From Burkholderia cenocepacia (GTDB lineage Bacteria > Pseudomonadota > Gammaproteobacteria > Burkholderiales > Burkholderiaceae), in the NCBI RefSeq assembly GCF_900446215.1, contig NZ_UAQZ01000001.1:1240001-1304000 (forward strand): 64,000 bases of DNA, given 5' to 3'. Both the position numbers and the translations under genes were made by a program. Under the pieces are notes generated by a model, which saw only the letters and a program-made list of their open reading frames with translations, did no database searches and was not told where the DNA came from. Shown here in pieces: positions 15,534 to 24,237 of this stretch (position 1 is the stretch's first letter; every line of letters starts with the position of its first letter).

Positions 15534-18299
15534 ATGGCGCCGATGGACAGCAGACAACCGGCCCGCCCGCCGGACCCCGATGCGATCGAAGTGCTGGTGC
15601 GCACCAAGCTGGCGCCGGCGTCGGCCCGCGGTATCGTGGCGCGCATCGCGCGGCTCGGCCGGCTCAGGCGCGGCCTCGACCGCCGGCTGACGCTCGTGTG
15701 CGCGCCGGCCGGATATGGCAAGACCACGCTGCTGGCGGAATGGCGCCACGCGCTGGTGGCGTCGGACGTCAAAGTCGCGTGGGTGAGTCTCGACCAGGAC
15801 GACGACAACGCGTCGATCTTCGCGTCCTACGTGGTCGCCGCGATCGTCGATGCAACCGGCGGCGTCGGCGCCCGCGCGCAGCAGTTGTTGCGCGATCGTG
15901 CGCTGATTCCGCTGAAGACCGTCTTCGACGAACTGCTCAACGAACTGGACAGCGCGGGTGTCGACCTGTTCCTGATGCTCGACGACTTCGATCGCCTCGC
16001 GTCGCCGGTCATTCACGACGCGATGTTCGACCTGCTGCGCTACGCGCCGTCGAACCTGCACGTCGTGCTGGCGTGCCGCTCGGTACCCGCGCTGCCGCTC
16101 AGCTATTTCGAATCGCGCGACGAACTCGTGCGGGTGGACGAGCACGACCTGCGTTTCGACGACACGGAGACGCGTGCGTTCTTCGAGCGGGTGGCCGGCA
16201 AGCCGCTCAATGCGGACAACGTCGCGCGTCTGCGCGCGGCGACCGAAGGCTGGGTGTCGGGCCTGCAACTGGCGGCCCTGGCGCTGCACGACGACAGCGA
16301 CGCGGCGCGCGTGGCCGAACAGGTCAGCCACGCGCGTGCCGGCATTGCCGCGTACCTGAACGACAACGTGATGACGCAGGTGCCGGACGCGATCCGCCAC
16401 TTCCTGCTGCATACGGCGGTGCTCGACCGGATGACGCCGGCGCTGTGCGATGCGCTGACCGGCCGCGACGATGCGCTCGATTGCCTCGAATGGCTGAATG
16501 CGCACAACCTGTTCATCCGGTCGATCGACGGTGACCGCCGGCGCTACCGCTATCACGCGCTGTTCCTGCAATACCTGCGGGAGGAACTGGCGCTGCGCGA
16601 GCCCGGCGCGGTGGCCACGCTGCATCGTCGCGCGAGCGCCTGGTACGCGGCCGAGCGGCAATGGCCGGACGCCGTCAGGCACGCGCTCGCGGCGGGCGAC
16701 TTCGATGCGGCCGCCGGCTGGGTCGAGGCGTGCGCGATGAAGCTCATCGCGTCGAGCGACGTGCGCACGGTGCTCGACTGGGTGTCGCGCCTGCCCGCGC
16801 AGGCGCTGGCGGGCCGCCTGCGGTTGCGGATCGCGCATACGTGGGCGCTCGCGCTGTCGATGCAGATGGTCGAGGCGCGCCGTGCGCTGGAAGCGCTGGA
16901 AGCCGACATAGCGACCGGGCGACTCGATACCGATGCCGTCACGGCGACCGAACTGCTGGCCGTGCGCTCGCTGATCGCCGGGCTGTCGGATCACAGCATC
17001 GAATCGCTGCAGCTCGGCGAGCGCGTGCTCGCGGCCGCCCCGCCGGCCGGTTCGTGGGTCGAGCAGATCGGGCAGACGACGCTGATCTTCGGGCTCGGCT
17101 ACGCGGGCCGCCTCGGCGACGTGCGGGATCTCGGCGCGCGCGCGGAACACGCGGCGTCCGGACATGAGCCGCTTTACGCGAACGTGTACCGCCAGAACAT
17201 GTCGGGCCTGGCCGAGTTCGTCGCCGGACGGCTGCACGACGCGTCGAAGACGTTCGAGACGGCGCTGCATGCCGCCGAACGATCGGCGGGTCGCCTATCG
17301 GCGGCGACGGCGCTGTCGGCCGGCTATCTGTCGGCGATCTACTACGAATGGAACGACTGGGCGAAGGTGCGCGACGCGCAGGCCGACCGCTTCGACATCG
17401 CGATGCAGGCGTGCTCGCTCGGGCCGTTGCTGCGGTTCATGCAGACGGCCGCGCTGCTGCAATTCCAGTCGGGAAACGATGCGCGCGCGCACGACATGCT
17501 CGACGAAGCCGATCGCGTCGCGTGCAGCCGGCAATGGCTGCGGCTGCGCGTCGCGTGCATGGCGACCGGTATCCGGCTGCATCTGGCCGCCGGCAAGCCG
17601 ACGCAAGCCCATCGCGTGGGGCGGGCGCTGGCGTCGCTGGTGTCGCCCGTGCCGCCGGACGAAGCGTCGAGCCACGTCGAGACGTGGCAGATGGCGCAAT
17701 CCGCGCAGGCCAGGCTGCTGCTCGCCGATGCGCGCGCGAGCGAGGCGGCGCAGCGCATGGCGACCGTGCACGCGGTGCTGGCCGCACGCGGGTTCGACTG
17801 GTTCGCGGCGCAGGCAGCCGTGCTGCTTGCGATCGCGCTCGACCAGGCGGGCGACGAAAGCGCGGCGCTCGCGGCGTTGGCGCGCGCGCTCGAATACGGC
17901 CAGGGCAACGGACTCGTCCGAACCTTCGTCGACGAAGGGGCCGCGGCCGAGCGCCTGCTGGCGCGCGTACACAGGCGTGCCGACCGCTTTCCGGCGGTCG
18001 GCGCATGGTATCTGCGCGATCTGGCCCGTGCGTTCGACGGGCAGCGGCAATCGAACGCCACGCCCGCCACGCGGCAGGGTGGGCCCGGCAACCTCAGCGC
18101 ACGGGAAGTCGAGATCCTCGACTACGTCGCGCGCGGCCTGTCGAACAAGGAAATCGCCCGTGCGCTGCGGGTCGCGCCGGAGACGATCAAGTGGCACCTG
18201 AAGAACGTCTTCGAGAAGCTCAACGTGACGTCGCGCATCCAGGCGGTGCGCAGCGGGCTGGCGCTCGATCCGTCGCGGGTGCGGCGCGACGACGAATGA
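15534..18299 (+). CDS. MalT/AlkS-type ATP-dependent LuxR-family regulator
   Basis: The 921-residue protein has an N-terminal STAND ATPase with a Walker A motif (LVCAPAGYGKTTLL, residues ~54-67) and a Walker B-like FLMLDDFDRL, a long helical repeat (TPR-like) sensor region, and a C-terminal LuxR helix-turn-helix (LSAREVEILDYVARGLSNKE, residues ~854-920). This is the MalT architecture: inducer- and ATP-driven oligomerisation, then activation of promoters. AlkS, the regulator of alkane oxidation, has the same form. Here the upstream neighbour is an AlkK-like ligase, so a fatty-acid-derived inducer is plausible. Probable binding sites are the C-run/G-run palindromes. Confidence 0.88.
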   Translation: MAPMDSRQPARPPDPDAIEVLVRTKLAPASARGIVARIARLGRLRRGLDRRLTLVCAPAGYGKTTLLAEWRHALVASDVKVAWVSLDQDDDNASIFASYVVAAIVDATGGVGARAQQLLRDRALIPLKTVFDELLNELDSAGVDLFLMLDDFDRLASPVIHDAMFDLLRYAPSNLHVVLACRSVPALPLSYFESRDELVRVDEHDLRFDDTETRAFFERVAGKPLNADNVARLRAATEGWVSGLQLAALALHDDSDAARVAEQVSHARAGIAAYLNDNVMTQVPDAIRHFLLHTAVLDRMTPALCDALTGRDDALDCLEWLNAHNLFIRSIDGDRRRYRYHALFLQYLREELALREPGAVATLHRRASAWYAAERQWPDAVRHALAAGDFDAAAGWVEACAMKLIASSDVRTVLDWVSRLPAQALAGRLRLRIAHTWALALSMQMVEARRALEALEADIATGRLDTDAVTATELLAVRSLIAGLSDHSIESLQLGERVLAAAPPAGSWVEQIGQTTLIFGLGYAGRLGDVRDLGARAEHAASGHEPLYANVYRQNMSGLAEFVAGRLHDASKTFETALHAAERSAGRLSAATALSAGYLSAIYYEWNDWAKVRDAQADRFDIAMQACSLGPLLRFMQTAALLQFQSGNDARAHDMLDEADRVACSRQWLRLRVACMATGIRLHLAAGKPTQAHRVGRALASLVSPVPPDEASSHVETWQMAQSAQARLLLADARASEAAQRMATVHAVLAARGFDWFAAQAAVLLAIALDQAGDESAALAALARALEYGQGNGLVRTFVDEGAAAERLLARVHRRADRFPAVGAWYLRDLARAFDGQRQSNATPATRQGGPGNLSAREVEILDYVARGLSNKEIARALRVAPETIKWHLKNVFEKLNVTSRIQAVRSGLALDPSRVRRDDE

Positions 18300-18324
18300 C
18301 CGACCGATACGGTGCCGGCGCGCG

Positions 18325-19197
18325 TCAGCGGTGCGCGGCGAACGCGGCCACGATCTCGTCGATCGCCGCGCGAATGCGCGCGGTGTGGCGCAGGTCGCGG
18401 TGCGTGACGAGCCAGACCTCGTACGGCGACTGCCGCATGCGGTCCGGCCAGATGCGCGTGAGCCCGTCGCGCTCGCCCATGTGGACGGGAATCTCGCCGA
18501 CGCCGAGGCCCGCGCGCAGCGCCGCGCGCATCATCAGGTTCGAGTTCGTGCGCGTGACGATGCGCCCGCCGTCGATCGGTTCGCCGGCGAGGGTCGGCTT
18601 GCGGCTGGCGTCGATGTACGGCTGGTAGACGACGAGGTCGTGGCCCGCGAACGCGCGGCCGCGCTCGGGCTCGCCGTGCCGGCGCAGATAGTCGGGCGAC
18701 GCGAACAGGCCCATGTCCCAGCACGCCAGCCGGCGCGCGACCAGATCGGGGTTCTCGGGCCGCACGGTGCGGATGGCGATATCGGCTTCGCGCTTCGCGA
18801 GATTCAGGATGTGGGTCGACGTGTTCAGCGCGACGGAGACGTCGGGATGTTTCGCGTGCAGCCGCGCGATCGACGGCATCACGAACTCGATCGCGAGCGC
18901 GTCGGTCGTCGTGATCTTCACCTCGCCGGCAAGCCGCCGGTCGACCCCGTGCGTCAGCCGCACCAGCTCGTGCGCATGCTGCTCCATCGCCTCGGCGGCG
19001 CGTAGCGCCAGTTCGCCGACCGGCGTGGGCAGATAGCCTTTCGACGAGCGCAGGAACAGCGTCGCGCCGAGCATGTGCTCGAGCGTCGCGAGCCGCCGCC
19101 CGACCGTCGCCTGATCGACGCCGAGCGTCTGCGCCGCGCGGCGCAGCGTGCGCTCGCGATGGATTGCGAGAAAGACGCGCGCGTCGTCCCAGTTCAT
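18325..19197 (-). CDS. LysR-family transcriptional regulator
   Basis: The 290-residue protein has an N-terminal winged HTH (DDARVFLAIHRERTLRRAAQ, then TLGVDQATVGRRLATLE) and a type-2 periplasmic-binding effector domain. The start at 19197 fits the family (Met-Asn-Trp-Asp-Asp-Ala-Arg); extension to 19272 would add a non-conserved leader. It is divergent from the quinone oxidoreductase gene at 19359 with about 160 bp between, the usual arrangement for a LysR protein controlling its neighbour. The effector is unknown. Confidence 0.85.
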   Translation of the reverse strand: MNWDDARVFLAIHRERTLRRAAQTLGVDQATVGRRLATLEHMLGATLFLRSSKGYLPTPVGELALRAAEAMEQHAHELVRLTHGVDRRLAGEVKITTTDALAIEFVMPSIARLHAKHPDVSVALNTSTHILNLAKREADIAIRTVRPENPDLVARRLACWDMGLFASPDYLRRHGEPERGRAFAGHDLVVYQPYIDASRKPTLAGEPIDGGRIVTRTNSNLMMRAALRAGLGVGEIPVHMGERDGLTRIWPDRMRQSPYEVWLVTHRDLRHTARIRAAIDEIVAAFAAHR

Positions 19198-19358
19198 CGT
19201 GTGTCCCGACTGATGCATTTTTGCATTCCCCGACCGGTAAATCGCTGCGTGCCCGCCAGCGGCATCGCCCATAGACTGGCTTCACACACATGGCGATGCC
19301 GCGATTCGAGGATGGCCCGCGAATCGGCCGCGCATCGACGAACGTTGAGGATCATATC

Positions 19359-20429
19359 GTGATTGATGACGCGAACCCCCTTCCCACCCACATGACCGCG
19401 ATCGAAATCGTGCGTCCCGGCGGCCCCGACGTGCTCGTGCCGGCGACCCGCGCCGTACCGGTGCCAGGCCCCGACGACGTGCTGATCCGGATTCATGCGG
19501 CCGGCGTCAACGGCCCGGACGTGTTCCAGCGCAAGGGGCTGTACGATCCGCCGCCCGGCGCGTCCGACATTCCCGGCCTCGAGATCGCCGGCGAGGTCGT
19601 CGCGGTCGGGCGCGACGTCACGCGGTTCGCCGTCGGCGATCGCGTCTGCGCGCTGATTCCCGGCGGCGGCTACGCGGAATACGCGGTGGCGAACGAGAGC
19701 AACACGCTCGCGATTCCCGACGGCCTCGGGATGGCCGAGGCGGCGGCGCTGCCGGAGACCTTCATGACGGTCTGGCTCAACCTGTTCCAGCGCGGCCGGT
19801 TGTCGCCCGGCGAAAGCGTGCTGATCCACGGCGGCGCGTCGGGCATCGGCACGACGGCGACGATGCTGGCGAAGGCGTTCGGCGCGTCGACGATCATCAC
19901 GACCGTCGGGTCGGAAGCGCAACGCGACGCGAGCATGCGGCTCGGCGCGGATCTCGCGATCGACTATCGCAGCGAGGATTTCGTCGAGGCGGTCGCGCGC
20001 TTCACGGGCGGCAAGGGCGTCGACGTGATCGTCGACATCATCGCGGGCGACTACGTCGCGCGCAATTTCGCGGCCGCCGCGATGAACGGGCGCATCGTGC
20101 AGATCGGCGTGATCAATGGCCCCGCGAAGGAGCTCGACCTGTTTCCGATGCTGACGAAGCGGCTCACGCACATCGGCTCGACGCTGCGCTCGCGCACATA
20201 CGCGGAGAAGGCGCAGATCATTCGCGAGCTCGAGGAGGCCGTGTGGCCGCTGATCCGGCAAGGCACGGTCAAGCCTCGGGTCTATCGGCTGTTCGATCTG
20301 CGCGACGCCCGTGCGGCGCACGAGCTGATGGATTCGGGGCGACATATCGGCAAGATCGTGCTGGCGACGCGGGCCGCGGAGGGATTGCTGCGGGCCGCCG
20401 TCGACGCAAACGCCAAGCATTCCACATGA
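19359..20429 (+). CDS. NAD(P)H-quinone oxidoreductase (PIG3/QOR type, zinc-independent MDR)
   Basis: The medium-chain reductase has the QOR order: EIVRPGGPDVL at the start, AGVNGPDVFQRKGLYDPPPG, PGLEIAGEVVAVG, and the NADP-binding VLIHGGASGIGTTATMLAKAFG. It lacks the zinc ligands of alcohol dehydrogenases. It reduces quinones or activated enones with NADPH, often as a detoxification step. GTG 19359 has GAGG eight bases upstream and is taken as the start; ATG 19392 is the alternative and would begin exactly at the conserved Met-Thr-Ala-Ile-Glu. It is likely regulated by the divergent LysR protein. Confidence 0.85.
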   Translation: MIDDANPLPTHMTAIEIVRPGGPDVLVPATRAVPVPGPDDVLIRIHAAGVNGPDVFQRKGLYDPPPGASDIPGLEIAGEVVAVGRDVTRFAVGDRVCALIPGGGYAEYAVANESNTLAIPDGLGMAEAAALPETFMTVWLNLFQRGRLSPGESVLIHGGASGIGTTATMLAKAFGASTIITTVGSEAQRDASMRLGADLAIDYRSEDFVEAVARFTGGKGVDVIVDIIAGDYVARNFAAAAMNGRIVQIGVINGPAKELDLFPMLTKRLTHIGSTLRSRTYAEKAQIIRELEEAVWPLIRQGTVKPRVYRLFDLRDARAAHELMDSGRHIGKIVLATRAAEGLLRAAVDANAKHST

Positions 20430-20440
20430 TCGGCCTACCC

Positions 20441-20491
20441 TTCAGCCCCCCGGTCGGGGGGCTGAAGCCGCGGCGGGGATGGTCCGACAAT
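20441..20491 (+). promoter_or_regulatory. C6-N4-G6 palindrome in a perfect 11-bp inverted repeat, with spaced -10-like hexamer (element C)
   Basis: TTCAGCCCCCC (20441-20451), GGTC, GGGGGGCTGAA (20456-20466) is a perfect inverted repeat. GACAAT lies at 20486-20491, 40 bases after the first C of the C-run, as in element B. It stands between the quinone reductase gene and the LysR gene at 20567. It could also act as a hairpin terminator for the upstream gene, although no T-run follows. Confidence 0.55.
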
Positions 20492-20566
20492 CGGGGCACC
20501 GAATGCGTCGCCGCGCCCCGTCGGCGCGTCGCGTGGATGCAGCACCGGACTGGACGATGAGTCGAA

Positions 20567-21550
20567 ATGGACATGCTCGAGAACATGCGGACGTTCGTTC
20601 GCGTCGTGCAGGCCGGCAGCTTCTCCGCCGTGGCGAAGCAGACCGATGTCGCGACCGCCCAGGTGTCGAGGGCCGTCGCGAGCCTGGAAGCGTATGCGCA
20701 GATTCGTCTGTTGAACCGGACCACCCGGAAAATCGCGCTGACCGACAGCGGACGCCGCTATTTCGAGCGCCTGCAATCGATCCTCGGCGATGTCGACCAG
20801 GCGAATGCCGAGGCCCGGAACGCGCTGGTCCGCCCGTACGGACGCCTGCGCGTGCATACGATGCCCGGCCTCGGGCAGAGCCATGTCACCGCGTCGGCCG
20901 TCGCCTATCGGGCGCGCTTTCCCGACGTCGCCATCGAGATGACCTATTCGCAGCGGATGCCCAATCTCGTCGAGGAGGGCTACGACGTGTCGGTCGTCAC
21001 GGCCGCGAGCCTGCCGGACTCCGCGTGCATCGCGCATTCGTGCGGCACGTCCTTCAGCGTGCTGGTCGCGTCGCCGGCCTACCTCGCCCGCCACGGCGCG
21101 CCGGCCGTGCCCGCCGACCTGGCGCGCCATACCTGCCTGCGCCTCGATACGCCGGCGGAAGCGAACGGCGAATGGCTGCTGCACGGCGCGGGCGGCCAGG
21201 CGGTGTCGCATGCGGTCGCGGCGGCGCCGTTCCACGCGAATGCGCCGGAGGCGATGTCGATCGCGCTGCGTGCGGGGCTGGGCATCGGCTCGCTGGCGAT
21301 CTATTCGGCGATCGACGACCTGCGCAGCGGGCGGCTCGTGCGCGTGCTGCCGGACTACCGGTTGACGATGCTCGACGTGTACGCGATGTATGCGTCGCGC
21401 CGCTTCCTGGACGCGAAGGTCCGCACCTTCGTCGATCATCTGCGCGCGACGCTGTCGCCCGCGCTGAAAGCCGACGCGCGCGCGCTGGACGCGCTCGCGG
21501 CGCCGCACGGCCGCGACCATGCCCGTGCGTTGTCGGGCGTCACGGCCTGA
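20567..21550 (+). CDS. LysR-family transcriptional regulator
   Basis: The 327-residue protein has the N-terminal HTH (MRTFVRVVQAGSFSAVAKQT, then VATAQVSRAVASLEAYAQ) and NRTTRKIALTDSGRRYFERL leading into the effector-binding domain. The C-terminal tail is somewhat longer than usual. It follows the quinone reductase gene on the same strand, with element C between. It most resembles the large CrgA/DntR-like branch of LysR proteins; target genes are unknown. Confidence 0.85.
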   Translation: MDMLENMRTFVRVVQAGSFSAVAKQTDVATAQVSRAVASLEAYAQIRLLNRTTRKIALTDSGRRYFERLQSILGDVDQANAEARNALVRPYGRLRVHTMPGLGQSHVTASAVAYRARFPDVAIEMTYSQRMPNLVEEGYDVSVVTAASLPDSACIAHSCGTSFSVLVASPAYLARHGAPAVPADLARHTCLRLDTPAEANGEWLLHGAGGQAVSHAVAAAPFHANAPEAMSIALRAGLGIGSLAIYSAIDDLRSGRLVRVLPDYRLTMLDVYAMYASRRFLDAKVRTFVDHLRATLSPALKADARALDALAAPHGRDHARALSGVTA

Positions 21551-21598
21551 CGGCCGGCCCATCCGTCGTACCCGTTGGTTCCTGTCGAGGAGAATCCG

Positions 21599-21976
21599 AT
21601 GAAGTCTCGTTTTGCAATCGTCGTTGCAGGTTTCGTTGCGCTGTCGCCGCTGGCCGCTCACGCGCAGTCCGCCCCGTCCGCTGCGCCCGCCGAGCAGGCG
21701 GCGTCGGCAACCGCGTCGCCGCGTGCGGCGAAGAAAGCCGAGCGCGCGGCCGACCGCGCGTTCGCGAAGAAGGTCCGTCGGGCCATCGTGAGGGCGCCCG
21801 GCGTCGGCAATGCGCAGGTCACCGTGTTCGCGAAGGCGAAGACGGGCGACGTGACACTGGCCGGGCAGATCGCCGACGAGTCCCAGGACCGGGCCGCGGT
21901 GGACGCGGCCCGTCAGGTGCCGGGCGTGACGTCGGTGAAGAGCAAGCTCCAGTTGCGCCTGGAGGGTGGGCAGTAA
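21599..21976 (+). CDS. BON-domain periplasmic protein
   Basis: The 125-residue protein has a signal peptide (MKSRFAIVVAGFVALSPLAA, cleavage after AHA) and an Ala-rich linker. One BON domain follows: RRAIVRAPGVGNAQVTVFAK, then GDVTLAGQIADESQDRAAV and ARQVPGVTSVKSKL. BON domains bind phospholipids or envelope components and are common in osmotic-shock proteins (OsmY type). ATG 21599 has GAGGAG at a good distance. Probably periplasmic and stress-related; no partner is evident. Confidence 0.82.
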   Translation: MKSRFAIVVAGFVALSPLAAHAQSAPSAAPAEQAASATASPRAAKKAERAADRAFAKKVRRAIVRAPGVGNAQVTVFAKAKTGDVTLAGQIADESQDRAAVDAARQVPGVTSVKSKLQLRLEGGQ

Positions 21977-22103
21977 CGGAAAGGGTTGACGGCATCGGGT
22001 GCATGTCTTTGCGGGTTTCGTCGTGTAAAGAATCCACGGCGAAGGCTCGGGAAGGCACGCACCCGTGCCGGCTGCGACGCGTCCCGCCGCCGGTGGCGGG
22101 GCG

Positions 22104-22259
22104 TCAGATGCGACCGAGCAGCACCAGTATCACGACAATGACGACGATCAGCCCGACGGTACCCGATGGCCAGTAGCCCCAGCTTCGGCTATGCGGCCAT
22201 GCAGGAAATGCTCCGATGAGCAGCAGAATCAGAACGATGATGAGGATCGTACCGAGCAT
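22104..22259 (-). CDS. Small DUF3309-type membrane protein
   Basis: This 51-residue protein has two hydrophobic segments (LGTILIIVLILLLIGAFPAW and VGLIVVIVVILVLLGRI) separated by HSRSWGYWPSG. That layout is the DUF3309 family, widespread short membrane proteins of unknown function often induced by envelope stress. GGAGGG directly upstream of ATG 22259 supports this start; the longer open frame to 22343 lacks a site. It is transcribed alone, convergent with the BON-domain gene. Confidence 0.8.
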   Translation of the reverse strand: MLGTILIIVLILLLIGAFPAWPHSRSWGYWPSGTVGLIVVIVVILVLLGRI

Positions 22260-22403
22260 CGCATCCCTCCTGGATTTATTCGACACGGTGTCGGCTGTCG
22301 CAATTCGCGTGCCGCGACGCGGCGCTGTTGAAAGCCGGCGCAAGCGCGTTGTCTGAATCGCCTGAATTCATGCGATGAATACCGGCTGATTCAGAAAATA
22401 AAT

Positions 22404-22432
22404 TTCAAAAATGCGGGCCCGGTCGCTATGCT
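22404..22432 (+). promoter_or_regulatory. Probable promoter of the 22463-27052 operon
   Basis: TTCAAA (22404-22409), a 17-base spacer and TATGCT (22427-22432), within an AT-richer stretch about 30 bases before the first gene. Each hexamer matches the consensus at four of six positions. Confidence 0.5.
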
Positions 22433-22462
22433 GGGCCTTCGGTTTTCCCTCAGGCGAGCGCA

Positions 22463-23137
22463 ATGGCTGAACTCTTTCTGGTACGGCACGGGCAGGCGTC
22501 GTTCGGCACCGACGACTACGACCGGCTTTCCGCGGCGGGCGACCAGCAGGGCGTCTGGCTCGGCGAATACTTCGCGCGGCAGGGGCTGACGTTCGACCGC
22601 GTGATCTGCGGCACGATGAACCGCCATGCGCAGACGGTCGCCGCGATCCTGCGCGGAATGGACCGCGAAGGCGTCGCGGTCGACCGCCATCCCGGCCTGA
22701 ACGAATACGATTTCCACGGGCTGTTCGCGGCCGCCGCCAGCGACTACCCGGAAATCGCGCGGCTCGCGGCCGGCTCGATGAAGGAACATTTCCGCGCGCT
22801 CCGGCAGGTGCTGCAGCTGTGGACCGAGGACAAGCTCGGCGATGCGGCTCCCGAAACCTGGGCCCATTTCCAGCAGCGCGTGGCCGACGCGCGCGCCGCG
22901 ATCCGCCACGGCGGCGGCCAGCGCGTGCTGGCGGTGAGCTCCGGCGGCCCGATCGCGGTCACCGTGCAGCAGGTGCTCGCGGCGCCGCCGTCCAGCGCGA
23001 TCGCGCTGAACCTGCAGATCCGCAACAGCAGTCTTTCGCAGTTTTTCTTCAACGCCGAGGCGTTCCACCTCGCGTCGTTCAACGGCATCCCGCATCTGGA
23101 GGATCCCGAACGACACGCGCTGCGCACCTACGGCTGA
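22463..23137 (+). CDS. Histidine phosphatase (phosphoglycerate-mutase-like)
   Basis: The 224-residue protein opens with LFLVRHGQASFG, the RHG catalytic motif with the phosphohistidine, and keeps the second histidine region near VSSGGPIAVTVQQ and the CGTMNRHAQTVAAIL arginine/histidine cluster. It belongs to histidine phosphatase branch 1 and hydrolyses a small phospho-metabolite. As the first gene of an operon with an APH-type kinase it may remove or recycle the phosphate added to a hydroxy-acid intermediate, but this is inference. Confidence 0.85.
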   Translation: MAELFLVRHGQASFGTDDYDRLSAAGDQQGVWLGEYFARQGLTFDRVICGTMNRHAQTVAAILRGMDREGVAVDRHPGLNEYDFHGLFAAAASDYPEIARLAAGSMKEHFRALRQVLQLWTEDKLGDAAPETWAHFQQRVADARAAIRHGGGQRVLAVSSGGPIAVTVQQVLAAPPSSAIALNLQIRNSSLSQFFFNAEAFHLASFNGIPHLEDPERHALRTYG

Positions 23138-23156
23138 CCCACGAACGATCGCGACG

Positions 23157-24188
23157 ATGACGAACCCTTCCCAGCAACTCGACGTAGCCCGCCTCACGCG
23201 CTATCTGGAAACGCACGTGCCGGGCTTCGAAGGCCCGGTCGACACGGAGAAGTTTGCCGGCGGCCAGTCGAATCCGACTTTCCTGCTGAATGCGAAGAGC
23301 GGCCGCTACGTGCTGCGCCGCCAGCCGCCGGGCGAACTGCTGAAATCCGCGCACGCGGTCGACCGCGAATTCCGCGTGCTGACCGCGCTGTCGGGCACCG
23401 CCGTTCCGGTCGCGCACCCGTATCACCTGTGCGAAGACCGCGACGTGATCGGCAGCCTGTTCTACGTGATGAGTTTCGAGGACGGCCGGATCTTCTGGGA
23501 TCCCGCGCTGCCCGAACTGCCGAAGGCCGAGCGCGCGACCTGTTACGACGCGCTGCTGCAGACGATGGCCGCGCTGCACGACGTCGATGTCGACGCGGTG
23601 GGCCTCGCCGACTACGGCCGCCCGGGCAACTACTTCGAACGCCAGATCGGCGTGTGGACGAAGCAGTATCGCGCGGCCGAAACCGGCCGCCTCGACGCGA
23701 TGGAGACGCTGATCGACTGGCTGCCGAAAGCATGCCCCGAGGACACGGGCCGGCCGGCGCTGGTGCACGGTGATTTCCGGATCGACAACCTGATGTTCGC
23801 GCGCGACGGCTATCGCGTGCAGGCCGTGCTCGACTGGGAGCTGTCGACGCTCGGCAACCCGCTCGCCGATCTCGCGTATTTCTGCATGTGCCTGCGGCTG
23901 CCGTCGGGCGGCCAGGTGCGCGGGCTCGCGGGCCAGGATCGCGCGGCGCTCGGGATTCCGGACGAAGCGGCGATCGTCGCGCGCTACTGCGAGCTGCGCG
24001 GCATCGCGCCGATCCGCGACTGGCATTTCTACCTCGCCTTCAGTTTCTTCCGGCTCGCGGCGATCGCGCAGGGCGTGAAGGCGCGCGCGCTGCAGGGCAA
24101 CGCATCGAGCGAGCAGGCGCTGCGCGTCGGCGAAATGGCCGGCCGGCTGGCCGAACTGGCCGTCGGCGTGATCGACGCGCATCGCTGA
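23157..24188 (+). CDS. APH-type phosphotransferase (ACAD10/LvaA-like kinase)
   Basis: The 343-residue protein has the aminoglycoside phosphotransferase fold: nucleotide-binding FAGGQSNPTFLL and YVLRRQPPGELL, catalytic loop LVHGDFRIDNLMF, and metal-binding VLDWELSTLGNPLADLAYF. Antibiotic resistance is unlikely. This branch is fused to acyl-CoA dehydrogenases in ACAD10/11 or encoded beside them, as in the lva operon, where it phosphorylates 4-hydroxyacyl-CoA for later elimination. The operon here also contains such a dehydrogenase at 25808. Cytoplasmic. Confidence 0.85.
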   Translation: MTNPSQQLDVARLTRYLETHVPGFEGPVDTEKFAGGQSNPTFLLNAKSGRYVLRRQPPGELLKSAHAVDREFRVLTALSGTAVPVAHPYHLCEDRDVIGSLFYVMSFEDGRIFWDPALPELPKAERATCYDALLQTMAALHDVDVDAVGLADYGRPGNYFERQIGVWTKQYRAAETGRLDAMETLIDWLPKACPEDTGRPALVHGDFRIDNLMFARDGYRVQAVLDWELSTLGNPLADLAYFCMCLRLPSGGQVRGLAGQDRAALGIPDEAAIVARYCELRGIAPIRDWHFYLAFSFFRLAAIAQGVKARALQGNASSEQALRVGEMAGRLAELAVGVIDAHR

Positions 24189-24237
24189 TATCGCCGCGCG
24201 GCGACACGACAACCAATCAATGGAGGAGCACAGCAAC

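Noticed and set aside
20441-20466. C-run/G-run inverted repeat as a simple terminator of the quinone reductase gene
   Set aside because: No T-run follows, and the same repeat with the same spacing to a -10-like hexamer occurs before two other genes, so a promoter element is favoured. Termination cannot be excluded.
23157-24188. Aminoglycoside resistance gene
   Set aside because: The APH fold is present, but the sequence wording and operon partners are those of acyl-CoA-linked kinases.
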